Shown: piece after piece, positions 1-6,059 of the stretch
Layout of the letters: the number at the start of each line of letters is the position of its first letter
Numbering within the stretch: the stretch's first letter is position 1
Origin: Prevotella sp. UBA4339
GTDB taxonomy: Bacteria > Bacteroidota > Bacteroidia > Bacteroidales > Bacteroidaceae
NCBI GenBank assembly: GCA_002393725.1
Contig: DGTJ01000113.1
Location: forward strand, 19,458 to 25,903
Direction: 5' to 3'
DNA: 6,446 bases
Position numbers and translations under genes: made by a program
Notes under the pieces: generated by a model
What the model saw: the letters and a program-made list of their open reading frames with translations, nothing else
What the model was told of the DNA's origin: nothing
The model's database searches: none

Positions 1-142
1 CCACCTTGTAGTTGACATCGGCGTCGAGCAGAGCGCGACGAACATCCTTGAGGGTCTCTGCCACATTGATCTCTGTGATCTTACCCTCACCCTTAAGTAT
101 CTTAAATGATCTTTCTAACCTGTCTGATAAATTCTCGAACAT
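1..142 (-). CDS. ffh: Signal recognition particle protein Ffh (SRP54), N-terminal part, cut by window edge
   Basis: Ffh is the GTPase of the signal recognition particle. With the 4.5S RNA it binds signal sequences of nascent membrane and secreted proteins and delivers ribosomes to FtsY at the membrane. The first 47 codons are visible. They begin MFENLSDRLERSFKILKG and continue with an ALLDADVNYKV segment, which are hallmarks of the Ffh N domain (the four-helix bundle before the GTPase G domain). The G and M domains would lie beyond the left edge; family members are about 440-450 residues. The start is the ATG at 142-140, about 18 bases downstream of the predicted transcription start of a Bacteroidales-type promoter at 167-198, so it is transcribed alone, separately from queH upstream. 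Identification rests on the N-terminal match only, but that stretch is distinctive. Confidence 0.93.
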   Translation of the reverse strand, partial: MFENLSDRLERSFKILKGEGKITEINVAETLKDVRRALLDADVNYKV

Positions 143-166
143 AATAACTTGTCTTATTTTGGGGTG

Positions 167-198
167 CAAAGGTACGAATAAAAAACGAGACCCACAAA
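167..198 (-). promoter_or_regulatory. Promoter of ffh (Bacteroidales -33/-7 type)
   Basis: On the minus strand TTTG (198-195) is followed after exactly 20 bases by TACCTTTG (174-167). This matches the Bacteroidales housekeeping pattern TTTG, N19-21, TAnnTTTG. Transcription should start near 160, giving ffh a leader of about 18 bases. The -33 TTTG lies in the loop of the terminator that ends the upstream operon, so the two elements share DNA. Confidence 0.85.
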
Positions 199-215
199 CT
201 TTAGGCCTCGTTTTT
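181..215 (-). terminator. Intrinsic terminator of the IMPase-djlA-queH operon
   Basis: A 9 bp arm AAAAACGAG (181-189) pairs with CTCGTTTTT (207-215). The stem extends through 191-192/204-205. Position 190/206 is an A/C mismatch in plus-strand RNA but a G-U wobble in minus-strand RNA, so the 12-pair stem is continuous only in the leftward transcript. The loop is 193-203. The minus-strand transcript leaves the stem through six U residues. It lies 47 bases after the queH stop. The plus strand also has a T-run, so some bidirectional function is possible, but no plus-strand gene approaches it. Confidence 0.85.
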
Positions 216-261
216 ATATAGATAAGGTGAAATTACAGACCCCGACAAGCTGTTTTTACGG

Positions 262-867
262 TTACTTAACGATTTTGGTGCTTGCCTCAGAGCGGCCTAC
301 CATTGAGAACTCACATCCGCAATACTGCTGATTATAGAAATCAAACTCCTTCAGCAGCTGGTTACGGCGCTCATATAGCCCACCCTTCCGCCAGTTCTGT
401 GCCCAGAACACAGTGCCTTCCACATCCTGCTCTGCCTGACGGCCGGCACGCTCTATCTGCTCCAGACTCTTCCATCGGCTGGAGGCGAGCGTGGTGGTGA
501 AATATTTGAGTCCCAGCTGCTTAGCCTTGCGTGCAGCCATCGTCAGGCGGAGGGTAAAGCATGTCTCGCATCGCCGTCCTCGCTCTGGCTCACCTTCAAG
601 TCCGCACACGTCCTGTCGCCATTGCTCATGGTCGTAGTCTCCGTCAATCCACGTCAGCCCGAGGCTCTCAGCGTGCCGCTTGCTCTCTTTCTTTCGTATC
701 TCGTACTCTTCGATGGGAAAGATATTCGGATTGTAATAAAAAATAGTAGGACGTATATCATGCTCCACGAGCCATTCCACTATGGCCGATGAGCATGGGG
801 CGCAGCATGCGTGAAGCAGCACCTCCTTCACCCCTTCTTCCGGAACGACAATCGCTGGTCTCTTCAA
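262..867 (-). CDS. queH: Epoxyqueuosine reductase QueH (DUF208 family)
   Basis: QueH carries out the last step of queuosine biosynthesis, reducing epoxyqueuosine to queuosine at position 34 of tRNAs with GUN anticodons. It is an iron-sulfur enzyme unrelated in sequence to cobalamin-dependent QueG. The 201-residue protein has the family signature LLHACCAPCS (Cys21, Cys22, Cys25), a YYNPNIFP segment at 44-51, a CxxC pair (Cys100, Cys103 in RRCETCF), TTTLASSRWKS near 124-134 and the late CGC pair (Cys183, Cys185). These are the conserved cysteines of the family, so it looks intact and active. The start is TTG at 867-865. An in-frame stop at 888-886, the stop of the upstream gene, rules out an earlier start, and no in-frame ATG occurs before residue 110. 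AGGAGG at 882-877 sits 9 bases before the TTG. GTG at codon 13 is the only plausible alternative. It is the last gene of its operon, 18 bases after the DnaJ-domain gene. Confidence 0.93.
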   Translation of the reverse strand: MKRPAIVVPEEGVKEVLLHACCAPCSSAIVEWLVEHDIRPTIFYYNPNIFPIEEYEIRKKESKRHAESLGLTWIDGDYDHEQWRQDVCGLEGEPERGRRCETCFTLRLTMAARKAKQLGLKYFTTTLASSRWKSLEQIERAGRQAEQDVEGTVFWAQNWRKGGLYERRNQLLKEFDFYNQQYCGCEFSMVGRSEASTKIVK

Positions 868-876
868 TTCCTCACT

Positions 877-882
877 CCTCCT
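877..882 (-). promoter_or_regulatory. Strong Shine-Dalgarno site that sets the TTG start of queH
   Basis: AGGAGG on the minus strand lies in the 18-base gap between the DnaJ-domain stop (888-886) and the queH TTG, with a 9-base spacer. Bacteroidota genes usually lack a clear Shine-Dalgarno site, so a full match here is notable and is the main reason to accept the rare TTG start. Confidence 0.7.
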
Positions 883-885
883 GTC

Positions 886-1731
886 TTAAAGTCCTCTTGC
901 CTTCCAAATACGGTCCTTTGCGGCATTTATCTCCTGGAACTTCTTCTCTGCAGCCTTGCGCACATCCTCGCCCAGTGAGGCCACCTTGTCAGGATGGTGC
1001 TCAAGCGCCAGTTTGCGATATGCCTTCTTCACCTCGTCATCAGAGGCATTGGGGCTTACTCCAAGCACCTTATAGGCATCCTCGAGGGTCCCTCCTGAGA
1101 GATGTAGCATAGAGTCCACCTCCTTTGGGGCAAGCCCCATCCACTGGGCGCACTCTCTGAGGGCTGTCACCTCGCTCTGAGGCACATTGCCGTCGGCCTT
1201 TGCCACCAGCACGAGATAGTTCAGCAGCTGCAGCCTCTGCGAATAGTCCATCTGCTGGTTTATCTGTCCGCAGCACTGACGCACCGTCGACTTAAACTGC
1301 TGCCACCCCTCGCGCTTCTGCTCGTCGAAGAGCTTGTTGAGTATCTCATTACCCTGACTGACGGCACTATCGCCAAAGTTCTGACGAAGCATCTGGCGCA
1401 CCAGTTCCATCTCTGAGTGCATCGCCTTACCGTCGGCCTTGATGATATATGACGACAGTACAAGCAGTGAGAAGAGGAAACTGTTTCTCTGTCCCTGTGC
1501 CTGTCGCTGACGGAAGGCCTTCTGATATGCCTGACTATAGTCCTGATATGACTGCTGCCAGTTGCCCGTGTCGCGCTCCGAGCCTGATCCCCACGTGCCC
1601 GAGTTGTCCGGATTATTCACACCGTCGAGCATCGAGTCGAACATCGTGCCCACAAGATATCCTGCAAGTGCTCCAAGCGGACCGCCTGCCATCCATCCGA
1701 TAAATCCTCCTATCCACTTACCTGCTGCCAT
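886..1731 (-). CDS. TerB- and DnaJ-domain co-chaperone, DjlA-like
   Basis: This is a 281-residue J-domain protein likely to stimulate a DnaK/Hsp70 ATPase at the membrane. Three parts can be seen. Residues 5-35 form a Gly-rich hydrophobic segment (GGFIGWMAGGPLGALAGYLVG), a glycine-zipper-like membrane anchor comparable to the N-terminal membrane segment of E. coli DjlA. Residues about 84-210 form a helical TerB domain with two related KADG repeats (98-101 and 178-181). Residues 217-281 form a C-terminal J domain with DAYKVLGVSPNAS, the essential HPD at 246-248 and a closing FQEINAAKDRIWK helix. Residues 40-80 are a Gln/Ser/Tyr-rich linker. The order anchor-TerB-J matches DjlA, but I do not assign the symbol because orthology cannot be shown here. 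The ATG at 1731 follows the upstream gene's stop by 10 bases, so the two are surely co-transcribed. Confidence 0.88.
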   Translation of the reverse strand: MAAGKWIGGFIGWMAGGPLGALAGYLVGTMFDSMLDGVNNPDNSGTWGSGSERDTGNWQQSYQDYSQAYQKAFRQRQAQGQRNSFLFSLLVLSSYIIKADGKAMHSEMELVRQMLRQNFGDSAVSQGNEILNKLFDEQKREGWQQFKSTVRQCCGQINQQMDYSQRLQLLNYLVLVAKADGNVPQSEVTALRECAQWMGLAPKEVDSMLHLSGGTLEDAYKVLGVSPNASDDEVKKAYRKLALEHHPDKVASLGEDVRKAAEKKFQEINAAKDRIWKARGL

Positions 1732-1741
1732 TATCTGAATA

Positions 1742-2533
1742 CTATTCTACGTTGGAATTACTGATTGCTTCTAAAAACTCCTGCTGGATGATGCCGTTGG
1801 TAGCTACCACACTGTTACCCTGAGTGAAATCCTCAGAGCCTTCATAGTCGGTCACCATGCCTCCAGCCTCCATCACTATCAGGCTGCCAGCCATATAGTC
1901 CCACTGCCCGATATACTGTTCCGCATAACCGTCGAGCCTGCCTGACGCCACATAGCAGAGCGCCATCGCTGCCGAGCCGCAGGCACGGATGCTGCCCACA
2001 TTACCGTAGAGGCGGTCGACGAGCCGCTTCATGACAGGCTTATAGGCATCGCTGTTGTAAGGGAACTGCAGACAGAGCAGCGCATCCTGCATCGTCTGAG
2101 AGCTGACGCGCAGGGGCTTGCCGTCGACAAAAGCCCCACCACCCTGCCAGGCATAGAAGCACTCATCGCCGCATATCTCATACACCACTCCGATGAGCAC
2201 CCGCCTGCCCTGCAGCAGGGCGATGCTTACGGCATAGGGCGCATACTGGTGGATGAAGTTCGTGGTGCCGTCGAGCGGATCGACCACCCATAGCATCTGC
2301 TCGGCATCATGACCGGCAAGGCCTTCCTCAGTGATAAACCCAGCCTCAGGCAACAGCTCTCGCAGAGCACTGACTATCAGCCGCTCCGAACCCTTATCCA
2401 CATACGACACATAGTCGTGCGCATGCTTCCGCTCAACGCTGTCAAGGGAGAACTTCTTGCGTTCCTCCCTGATATAGCTACCTGCCCGCCTGGCAATCTC
2501 GCATACGGACAGTGCCTTCTCCTCCAAATTCAT
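1742..2533 (-). CDS. Inositol monophosphatase family protein
   Basis: This is a Mg2+-dependent phosphatase of the IMPase/FIG superfamily (IMPase, SuhB, CysQ, FBPase-like), expected to be cytoplasmic. The 263-residue length is normal for the family. Metal-binding motifs are complete: VSYVDKGSE near 42-50, EE at 69-70 (FITEEG), DPLDGTTNF at 85-93 (Asp85 and Asp88 with the GTT turn) and WDYMAGSLIVMEAGG at 211-225 (Asp212). The substrate cannot be settled from sequence: inositol-1-phosphate, a sugar phosphate, or 3'-phosphoadenosine 5'-phosphate as for CysQ are all possible. The motifs look closer to SuhB/IMPase than to CysQ, with low certainty. It is the first gene of a three-gene operon with the DnaJ-domain gene and queH, and has its own promoter at 2597-2627. 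The ATG at 2533 lies about 57 bases after the predicted transcription start. Confidence 0.93.
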   Translation of the reverse strand: MNLEEKALSVCEIARRAGSYIREERKKFSLDSVERKHAHDYVSYVDKGSERLIVSALRELLPEAGFITEEGLAGHDAEQMLWVVDPLDGTTNFIHQYAPYAVSIALLQGRRVLIGVVYEICGDECFYAWQGGGAFVDGKPLRVSSQTMQDALLCLQFPYNSDAYKPVMKRLVDRLYGNVGSIRACGSAAMALCYVASGRLDGYAEQYIGQWDYMAGSLIVMEAGGMVTDYEGSEDFTQGNSVVATNGIIQQEFLEAISNSNVE

Positions 2534-2596
2534 CTACATCCAAGAATAATTGAACCTATAATTCCCATAATCAATATACTTTATTGGTTTATGCTG

Positions 2597-2627
2597 CAAA
2601 ATTACGCATTTTCCATTAAACTACAAA
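2597..2627 (-). promoter_or_regulatory. Promoter of the IMPase-DnaJ-queH operon
   Basis: On the minus strand TTTG (2627-2624), 19 bases, TAATTTTG (2604-2597) match the Bacteroidales consensus exactly. The predicted start is near 2590. The -33 element begins only 11 bases after the pspC stop codon. I see no hairpin terminator between pspC and this promoter. Confidence 0.85.
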
Positions 2628-2637
2628 ACAATCTTGA

Positions 2638-4362
2638 CTATTTTTTTCCTGTCAGCGTGCGCTTACCTGTAAGAACACGCTGTGGAAGCTCGCCAGTGCG
2701 GGTCAGCGTGAAGTCGGTGGCAGAGAACCATTTCGAGCGGCATTGCTGCCCTGTGAATGACGTATCGTTCGTCATGCCGTAGGCAATAGTGCCGTCGGTA
2801 GAGACGATGTTGTCGATGGTGACTACCGACCAGCCGTCGAGGCATTCGGCATGATGGCGCACAGCGGCGAAGTCAACTTTCAGGTTGAGATACTTCAGGC
2901 ATATTACACTATCCTTTCCATTCTCCAGCTCCTGTTGCAACAGGTCGTAGAGTCCTGCAGGCTTGTCGTCGTATGCAGGTATCTCCATCAGGTAGGTGCT
3001 GTCGGCAGCCATTGCATAGACGTAGGCCCCGGGCCCTTCGGCACGTACCAGACAGTCGAGGCGATAGACACCGGGCTTAAGATCCTGCTTGCGCTCCACG
3101 CGAAGAATGGCCTCGCAGTTCTCATCGTAGGTGTCGAGGTAGCGCATCGTTCTGTCACCCGTCGGATAGCGTCCGCTCCAGGTGTAGTGGTCGCAGTTGA
3201 CGGCGGCCAGCAGATTCCATCCGCCCTTCCGCAGGAAGTCGCGGTCCTCTTCACTCATCTTCACACCCTGATAGCGATAAGTGCCTTGAAAACTATACTT
3301 CTGGTCAAAATACTGCTCGCTGTATTGGTTCATGATGATGCCGCAGGGCACTACGCAGCAGAGGGCCACGATCCAGAGGAGAATCAGCGTGATGCGCTGC
3401 CCAATGCCCATCGGCTGTGTCTTGCCCGTCAGAGAGAGCACCATGTGGATTATGGCGTAGATAGGTATCAGCAGCAACATGAACAGTGTGAAGGTGAAGA
3501 GCACTATCACCATGGGATTAGACTGATAGAGGCCCGCCAGTCCTAACGATTCCAGGCTCCAGGGCATGCTGCTGGTGACTGGCAGGACGAGGGCGCAGAC
3601 CACCATTACGAGAGCAATCAGAGCACAAACGCAGAGGAACAGGCATACCACGAGAGCCACGCCCACGGAGAATCCAACGAGCAGTTTCAGCATCAGGGAG
3701 AAGAGCGAGCGCAGCAGGTTTGGGCTCTGAGTGGCAGTCTCGTCTTTCTCCACCACCACGTCGGCCAGGTTCTGCGGCGTCACGTCCTTGCCCTCCATCT
3801 GCAGCATCTGCTCCGGAGTCTTGGCCTCAGGCAGCACGATGGCCAGTATGATGTAGACTATCAGTCCGATGCCGTAGCATGCTGTGAACACTATTGTGGC
3901 CAGCCGCCAGATGACGGGGTCGGTGCCGGTGTATGTGGCAAAGCCCGACAGCACACCTGCCAGCATCTTGTCCTTGGGATTGCGGAAGAGTTTCTTTCCT
4001 GCAGTCCTTGCACGTACGTTATCATATATGTCCTGGGCAGCAGAGCGTACAGATTCGTAGCGGCTGTCGGCAGCATCGCCGTCGCCGCCTTTCTCTTCCT
4101 CGCCAGCCAGCTGTTCAGGCTTGCCGATGCGTGTGATGACGTCCTTCACGTGGTCGATGGTGATGGCCTCTGTGCCCTGCTGGCGCAGTTCTTCAAACAG
4201 TTCGGCTATGCGTGCCTCGATGTCGTCAACGATTTCGTCGCCTCCCTCCTGCTTGCCGAATGAGTGGCGGAGCGAGTCGATATAGTGCTGTAGCATCTCG
4301 TATGCGTCCTCGTCTATCTGGAACAGACGGCCGCAGAGGTTGATGGTGATATTCTTCTTCAT
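2638..4362 (-). CDS. PspC-domain inner-membrane protein with large extracytoplasmic C-terminal region
   Basis: A 574-residue membrane protein. Residues 1-85 form a soluble N-terminal module (MKKNITINLCGRLFQIDEDA, then DIEARIAELFEEL at 47-59 and ITIDHVKDVITRIGKPEQL) that I recall from other Bacteroidota PadR-linked PspC proteins. Residues 122-181 are the PspC domain (KKLFRNPKDKMLAGVLSGFA) ending in its membrane helix at about 152-177. Further hydrophobic stretches lie at about 221-260 (long enough for two helices), 283-310 and 323-345. Residues 346-574 are hydrophilic and probably extracytoplasmic. They show beta-rich segments: GVYRLDCLVRAEGPGAYVYA at 431-450, WSVVTIDNI at 511-519 and KWFSATDFTLTRTG at 544-557, which resemble carbohydrate-binding-type beta-sandwich repeats. 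That resemblance is inference. Its ATG overlaps the padR stop (ATGA), so translation is coupled to the regulator. In Proteobacteria PspC is an envelope-stress sensor; a similar role is inferred here, not shown. Confidence 0.85.
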   Translation of the reverse strand: MKKNITINLCGRLFQIDEDAYEMLQHYIDSLRHSFGKQEGGDEIVDDIEARIAELFEELRQQGTEAITIDHVKDVITRIGKPEQLAGEEEKGGDGDAADSRYESVRSAAQDIYDNVRARTAGKKLFRNPKDKMLAGVLSGFATYTGTDPVIWRLATIVFTACYGIGLIVYIILAIVLPEAKTPEQMLQMEGKDVTPQNLADVVVEKDETATQSPNLLRSLFSLMLKLLVGFSVGVALVVCLFLCVCALIALVMVVCALVLPVTSSMPWSLESLGLAGLYQSNPMVIVLFTFTLFMLLLIPIYAIIHMVLSLTGKTQPMGIGQRITLILLWIVALCCVVPCGIIMNQYSEQYFDQKYSFQGTYRYQGVKMSEEDRDFLRKGGWNLLAAVNCDHYTWSGRYPTGDRTMRYLDTYDENCEAILRVERKQDLKPGVYRLDCLVRAEGPGAYVYAMAADSTYLMEIPAYDDKPAGLYDLLQQELENGKDSVICLKYLNLKVDFAAVRHHAECLDGWSVVTIDNIVSTDGTIAYGMTNDTSFTGQQCRSKWFSATDFTLTRTGELPQRVLTGKRTLTGKK

Positions 4363-4709
4363 TTTGATTCTATCATTTTAGGGTGGATATTCTTGAGATA
4401 ATTGATGGTGTTGGCGAGTTCCGTCCATGAGGCATCAAGGCCTTCGAGGAACTTCTCTCCCTCAGGGCTGAGGGCATAGTACTTGCGCGGAGGCCCCTGT
4501 GTCGACTCCTGCCACTGGTAGCAGAGCAGCCCGTCGTTCTTCAGGCGCGTGAGCAGCGGGTAGAGTGTCCCCTCCACCACGAGCAGCTCGGCTGCCTTCA
4601 GCTGCTGGATGATGTCGCTGGCATACGATGGGCGGTGCTTCAGCAGCAGTAGCACGCAGTACTCCAACATGCCTTTCCGCATCTGTGACTTTGCATTCTC
4701 GATATTCAT
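4359..4709 (-). CDS. PadR-family transcriptional repressor
   Basis: A 116-residue winged-helix regulator of the PadR family, a typical length for the short PadR subfamily. The N-terminal half is the winged helix: RKGMLEYCVLLLLKHRPSYASDIIQQL, then the recognition/wing signature VVEGTLYPLLTRLKNDGLL (44-62) and WQESTQGPPRKYYALSPEG (66-84). The last 30 residues form the dimerising helix. The reading frame is open to an ATG at 4772, but that start is rejected: it lies inside the operator and upstream of the predicted transcription start near 4735. The ATG at 4709 (MNIENAKSQM) is about 26 bases into the transcript and matches the usual family N-terminus. The stop overlaps the pspC start by four bases. 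It probably represses its own operon through the palindrome at 4757-4787. The ligand or signal is unknown. Confidence 0.9.
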   Translation of the reverse strand: MNIENAKSQMRKGMLEYCVLLLLKHRPSYASDIIQQLKAAELLVVEGTLYPLLTRLKNDGLLCYQWQESTQGPPRKYYALSPEGEKFLEGLDASWTELANTINYLKNIHPKMIESK

Positions 4710-4741
4710 ACTCTTTCTGTTTTTTAATATGATTTCGGGTG

Positions 4742-4773
4742 CAAAGATAGGAATAATTTTAGTACCTTGCAAT
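4742..4773 (-). promoter_or_regulatory. Promoter of the padR-pspC operon
   Basis: On the minus strand a TATCTTTG -7 element (4749-4742) fits TAnnTTTG. Twenty bases upstream is ATTG (4773-4770), a weaker -33 element than at the other promoters in the window. A non-ideal -33 inside an operator fits a repressible promoter. The predicted start is near 4735, about 26 bases before the ATG at 4709. Confidence 0.75.
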
Positions 4774-4787
4774 ACAAAGTACTAAAA
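4757..4787. promoter_or_regulatory. Probable PadR operator: long palindrome over the -33 region
   Basis: Perfect 9 bp arms TTTTAGTAC (4757-4765) and GTACTAAAA (4779-4787) are separated by 13 bases. An inner TTG/CAA pair (4767-4769 and 4775-4777) extends the symmetry to 12 of 13 positions around a 5-base centre. The site covers the -33 element and spacer of the padR promoter, where a bound dimer would block polymerase. PadR regulators commonly bind palindromes in their own promoters. Binding by this PadR is inferred from position. The stem lacks a following T-run, so it is not read as a terminator. Confidence 0.72.
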
Positions 4788-4826
4788 TAATGCATAGAAT
4801 TATATAAATTTAACCATTGAGCCGCT

Positions 4827-5936
4827 TCACTGTAGCAAATAAGCTCTGCTGACAGTGCCGGCATCTGCCGACTGTGCGACAGACAGCAGTGCTGCGAGGT
4901 CGGGCTGCGCCGTGTGCGACGGCACGAAGTCTATGTCGGGTATGACGATGGTCTTGAACCAGTCTCTCAGCAGACCTTTGTATCGGTTCTGCGAGTCGGC
5001 CACGAGCATCAGCACCTGCCGTCCGTCGGCCAGCCTGGGGCCCTTGCAGATGCCTTCGTAATTGGCATAGGTCAGGTTTGTCATGTTCAGACGTGTGCGG
5101 AACTCTGTGATGAGCTGTTTCTGCAGCAGGTCGCCGGGCTGCTGTAGCGAGGGGTTCACCAGATACAGCTTGACGTGTACGAACGACCCTATATACTGAG
5201 GTGTCTCCCTCACCTCGCGCTCCAGGATCACTATCTGTCCGTTGTCGAGAGCCGTCATGCCGCTCACCCCCAGCGTGCTCTTCCCGTGGCGGCCCTTAAC
5301 GGCCGAGGAGTCGGTCATGTACCAGTACTGCTCGCATGGCTGCAGGTCGTCGCCGAAGCTCTGCAGGCGCAGCACGTTGGCTATCTTCCTCTTGATATTC
5401 GGCTTCTCGCCGTCGCTCTTCAGCGTGTTCTCCGTAGTGGCCCAGAAGCGGTGGGTGACGGCATTATACGTCAGAGCCTCGAAGCCGCGATTGCCGTAGG
5501 TGATGCCAAACACGCTGGGTATGGCAAGCCGCCGCCCTGTCAGCTGCCCGTCGAGGGTGTACTCCAGTATCTGGCCGTCGGCCTCGCCGCTGACGAACAC
5601 CGTGTTCGAGGCTGGCACATAGCAGATACCCTCTTCGTCGCGGTTGGGCTTGTCGGGCATTGTCATGAAGCCTTCACTCCTGATGTCCTTGATATCGCCC
5701 GTAATGGTGTCGGTACGGATGTTCATCACGTGGAAGCCGGCCGTGCGCGACTTGTCATCGGCCACAGCATAGCGATCGCCGCCCAGCCAGGTGATGCCGC
5801 TATAGTTGCCTGCCGGCATCGCCTTGTGGAAACTGCGCTGTTTGTTCACCGTCAATTGCTGGGCCGACACCTCTGCGGAGGCAGCCATAAGGGCCATCAG
5901 AACCCAAATCTTATAGTTTGTATTCACCATTTGCAT
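4827..5936 (-). CDS. Secreted phytase-like esterase-domain protein (PF13449-type)
   Basis: A 369-residue exported protein. Residues 1-25 form a signal peptide (NYKIWVLMALMAASAEVSA, likely cleavage before QQ at 26-27). No Cys follows the cleavage site, so it is periplasmic or secreted rather than a lipoprotein. The mature part shows the 'esterase-like activity of phytase' pattern: a beta-propeller-like series of SGITW (46-50), NRDEEGICYVP (98-108), RGFEALTYN (150-158), GVSGMTAL (223-230), ILERE (237-241) and NYEGICKGPRLADGR (292-306) followed by LVADSQNRY. The family is named from sequence similarity and the true substrate is usually unknown, so phytase activity should not be assumed. About 35 residues after the last recognisable motif have no family match that I see. 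ATG at 5936 or at 5930 (two codons later) could be the start. It is a single-gene unit with its own promoter and no clear terminator before padR. Confidence 0.85.
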   Translation of the reverse strand: MQMVNTNYKIWVLMALMAASAEVSAQQLTVNKQRSFHKAMPAGNYSGITWLGGDRYAVADDKSRTAGFHVMNIRTDTITGDIKDIRSEGFMTMPDKPNRDEEGICYVPASNTVFVSGEADGQILEYTLDGQLTGRRLAIPSVFGITYGNRGFEALTYNAVTHRFWATTENTLKSDGEKPNIKRKIANVLRLQSFGDDLQPCEQYWYMTDSSAVKGRHGKSTLGVSGMTALDNGQIVILEREVRETPQYIGSFVHVKLYLVNPSLQQPGDLLQKQLITEFRTRLNMTNLTYANYEGICKGPRLADGRQVLMLVADSQNRYKGLLRDWFKTIVIPDIDFVPSHTAQPDLAALLSVAQSADAGTVSRAYLLQ

Positions 5937-5961
5937 AACTTGTCGTTTTTAAAATCGGGTA

Positions 5962-5992
5962 CAAAATTACAAACAATCTGCCAAACCACAAA
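5962..5992 (-). promoter_or_regulatory. Promoter of the phytase-like gene
   Basis: On the minus strand TTTG (5992-5989), 19 bases, TAATTTTG (5969-5962) match the Bacteroidales consensus exactly. The start near 5955 gives a leader of about 20 bases to the ATG at 5936. The whole element overlaps the 3' end of the small reading frame at 6059-5967, whose TAA stop is formed by the -7 box. Confidence 0.85.
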
Positions 5993-6059
5993 GTATTCGG
6001 TCGAATAGTTTCTTGCCGAGTTTCACTTCACGGCGCTGTGCAATTACTTTCATTGCCAT
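5967..6059 (-). pseudogene. 30-codon frame with HU-like N-terminus: probable truncated gene remnant
   Basis: The frame starts MAMKVIAQRREVKLGKK and ends after 30 residues at a TAA shared with the next promoter. The first 16 residues recall the N-terminus of Bacteroidota HU-like DNA-binding proteins, which normally run past 100 residues. After LGKK the sequence (LFDRILCGLADCL) no longer resembles them, and I found no continuation of that family in the other minus-strand frames nearby. This suggests the 5' end of a gene joined by deletion to unrelated DNA. A promoter at 6242-6273 and a leader of about 175 bases precede it. Alternatives are a genuine small protein, a leader peptide, or chance. 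The family match is from memory and weak. Confidence 0.35.

Noticed and set aside
12..221. 69-codon plus-strand open frame over the ffh start
   Set aside because: It runs through the ffh promoter and the terminator and is Ser/Leu-rich noise opposite a certain gene.
1737..1747. GAATA-C-TATTC palindrome at the IMPase/DnaJ junction
   Set aside because: Eleven bases inside an operon overlapping a stop codon; short enough to be chance and without a T-run.
2309..2782. 157-codon plus-strand open frame spanning the IMPase start and pspC end
   Set aside because: It crosses two real genes and a consensus promoter on the other strand and has no start signals or domain.
2851..3546. 231-codon plus-strand open frame opposite the pspC gene
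   Set aside because: It is antisense to the PspC protein's C-terminal half, has no recognisable domain, and its composition reflects the opposite strand.
4710..4772. 21-residue N-terminal extension of the PadR protein
   Set aside because: It would start inside the operator, upstream of the predicted transcription start, and family members begin like the sequence at 4709.
4757..4787. The palindrome as terminator of the phytase-like gene
   Set aside because: The stem is AT-rich with no following T-run on the minus strand and starts 40 bases after the stop; its position on the padR promoter explains it better.
5175..6008. 277-codon plus-strand open frame opposite the phytase-like gene
   Set aside because: It is antisense to a gene with a clear signal peptide and family motifs, has no promoter, and its translation (His/Leu/Ala/Val-rich) matches nothing. 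It is a shadow of GC-rich codons.
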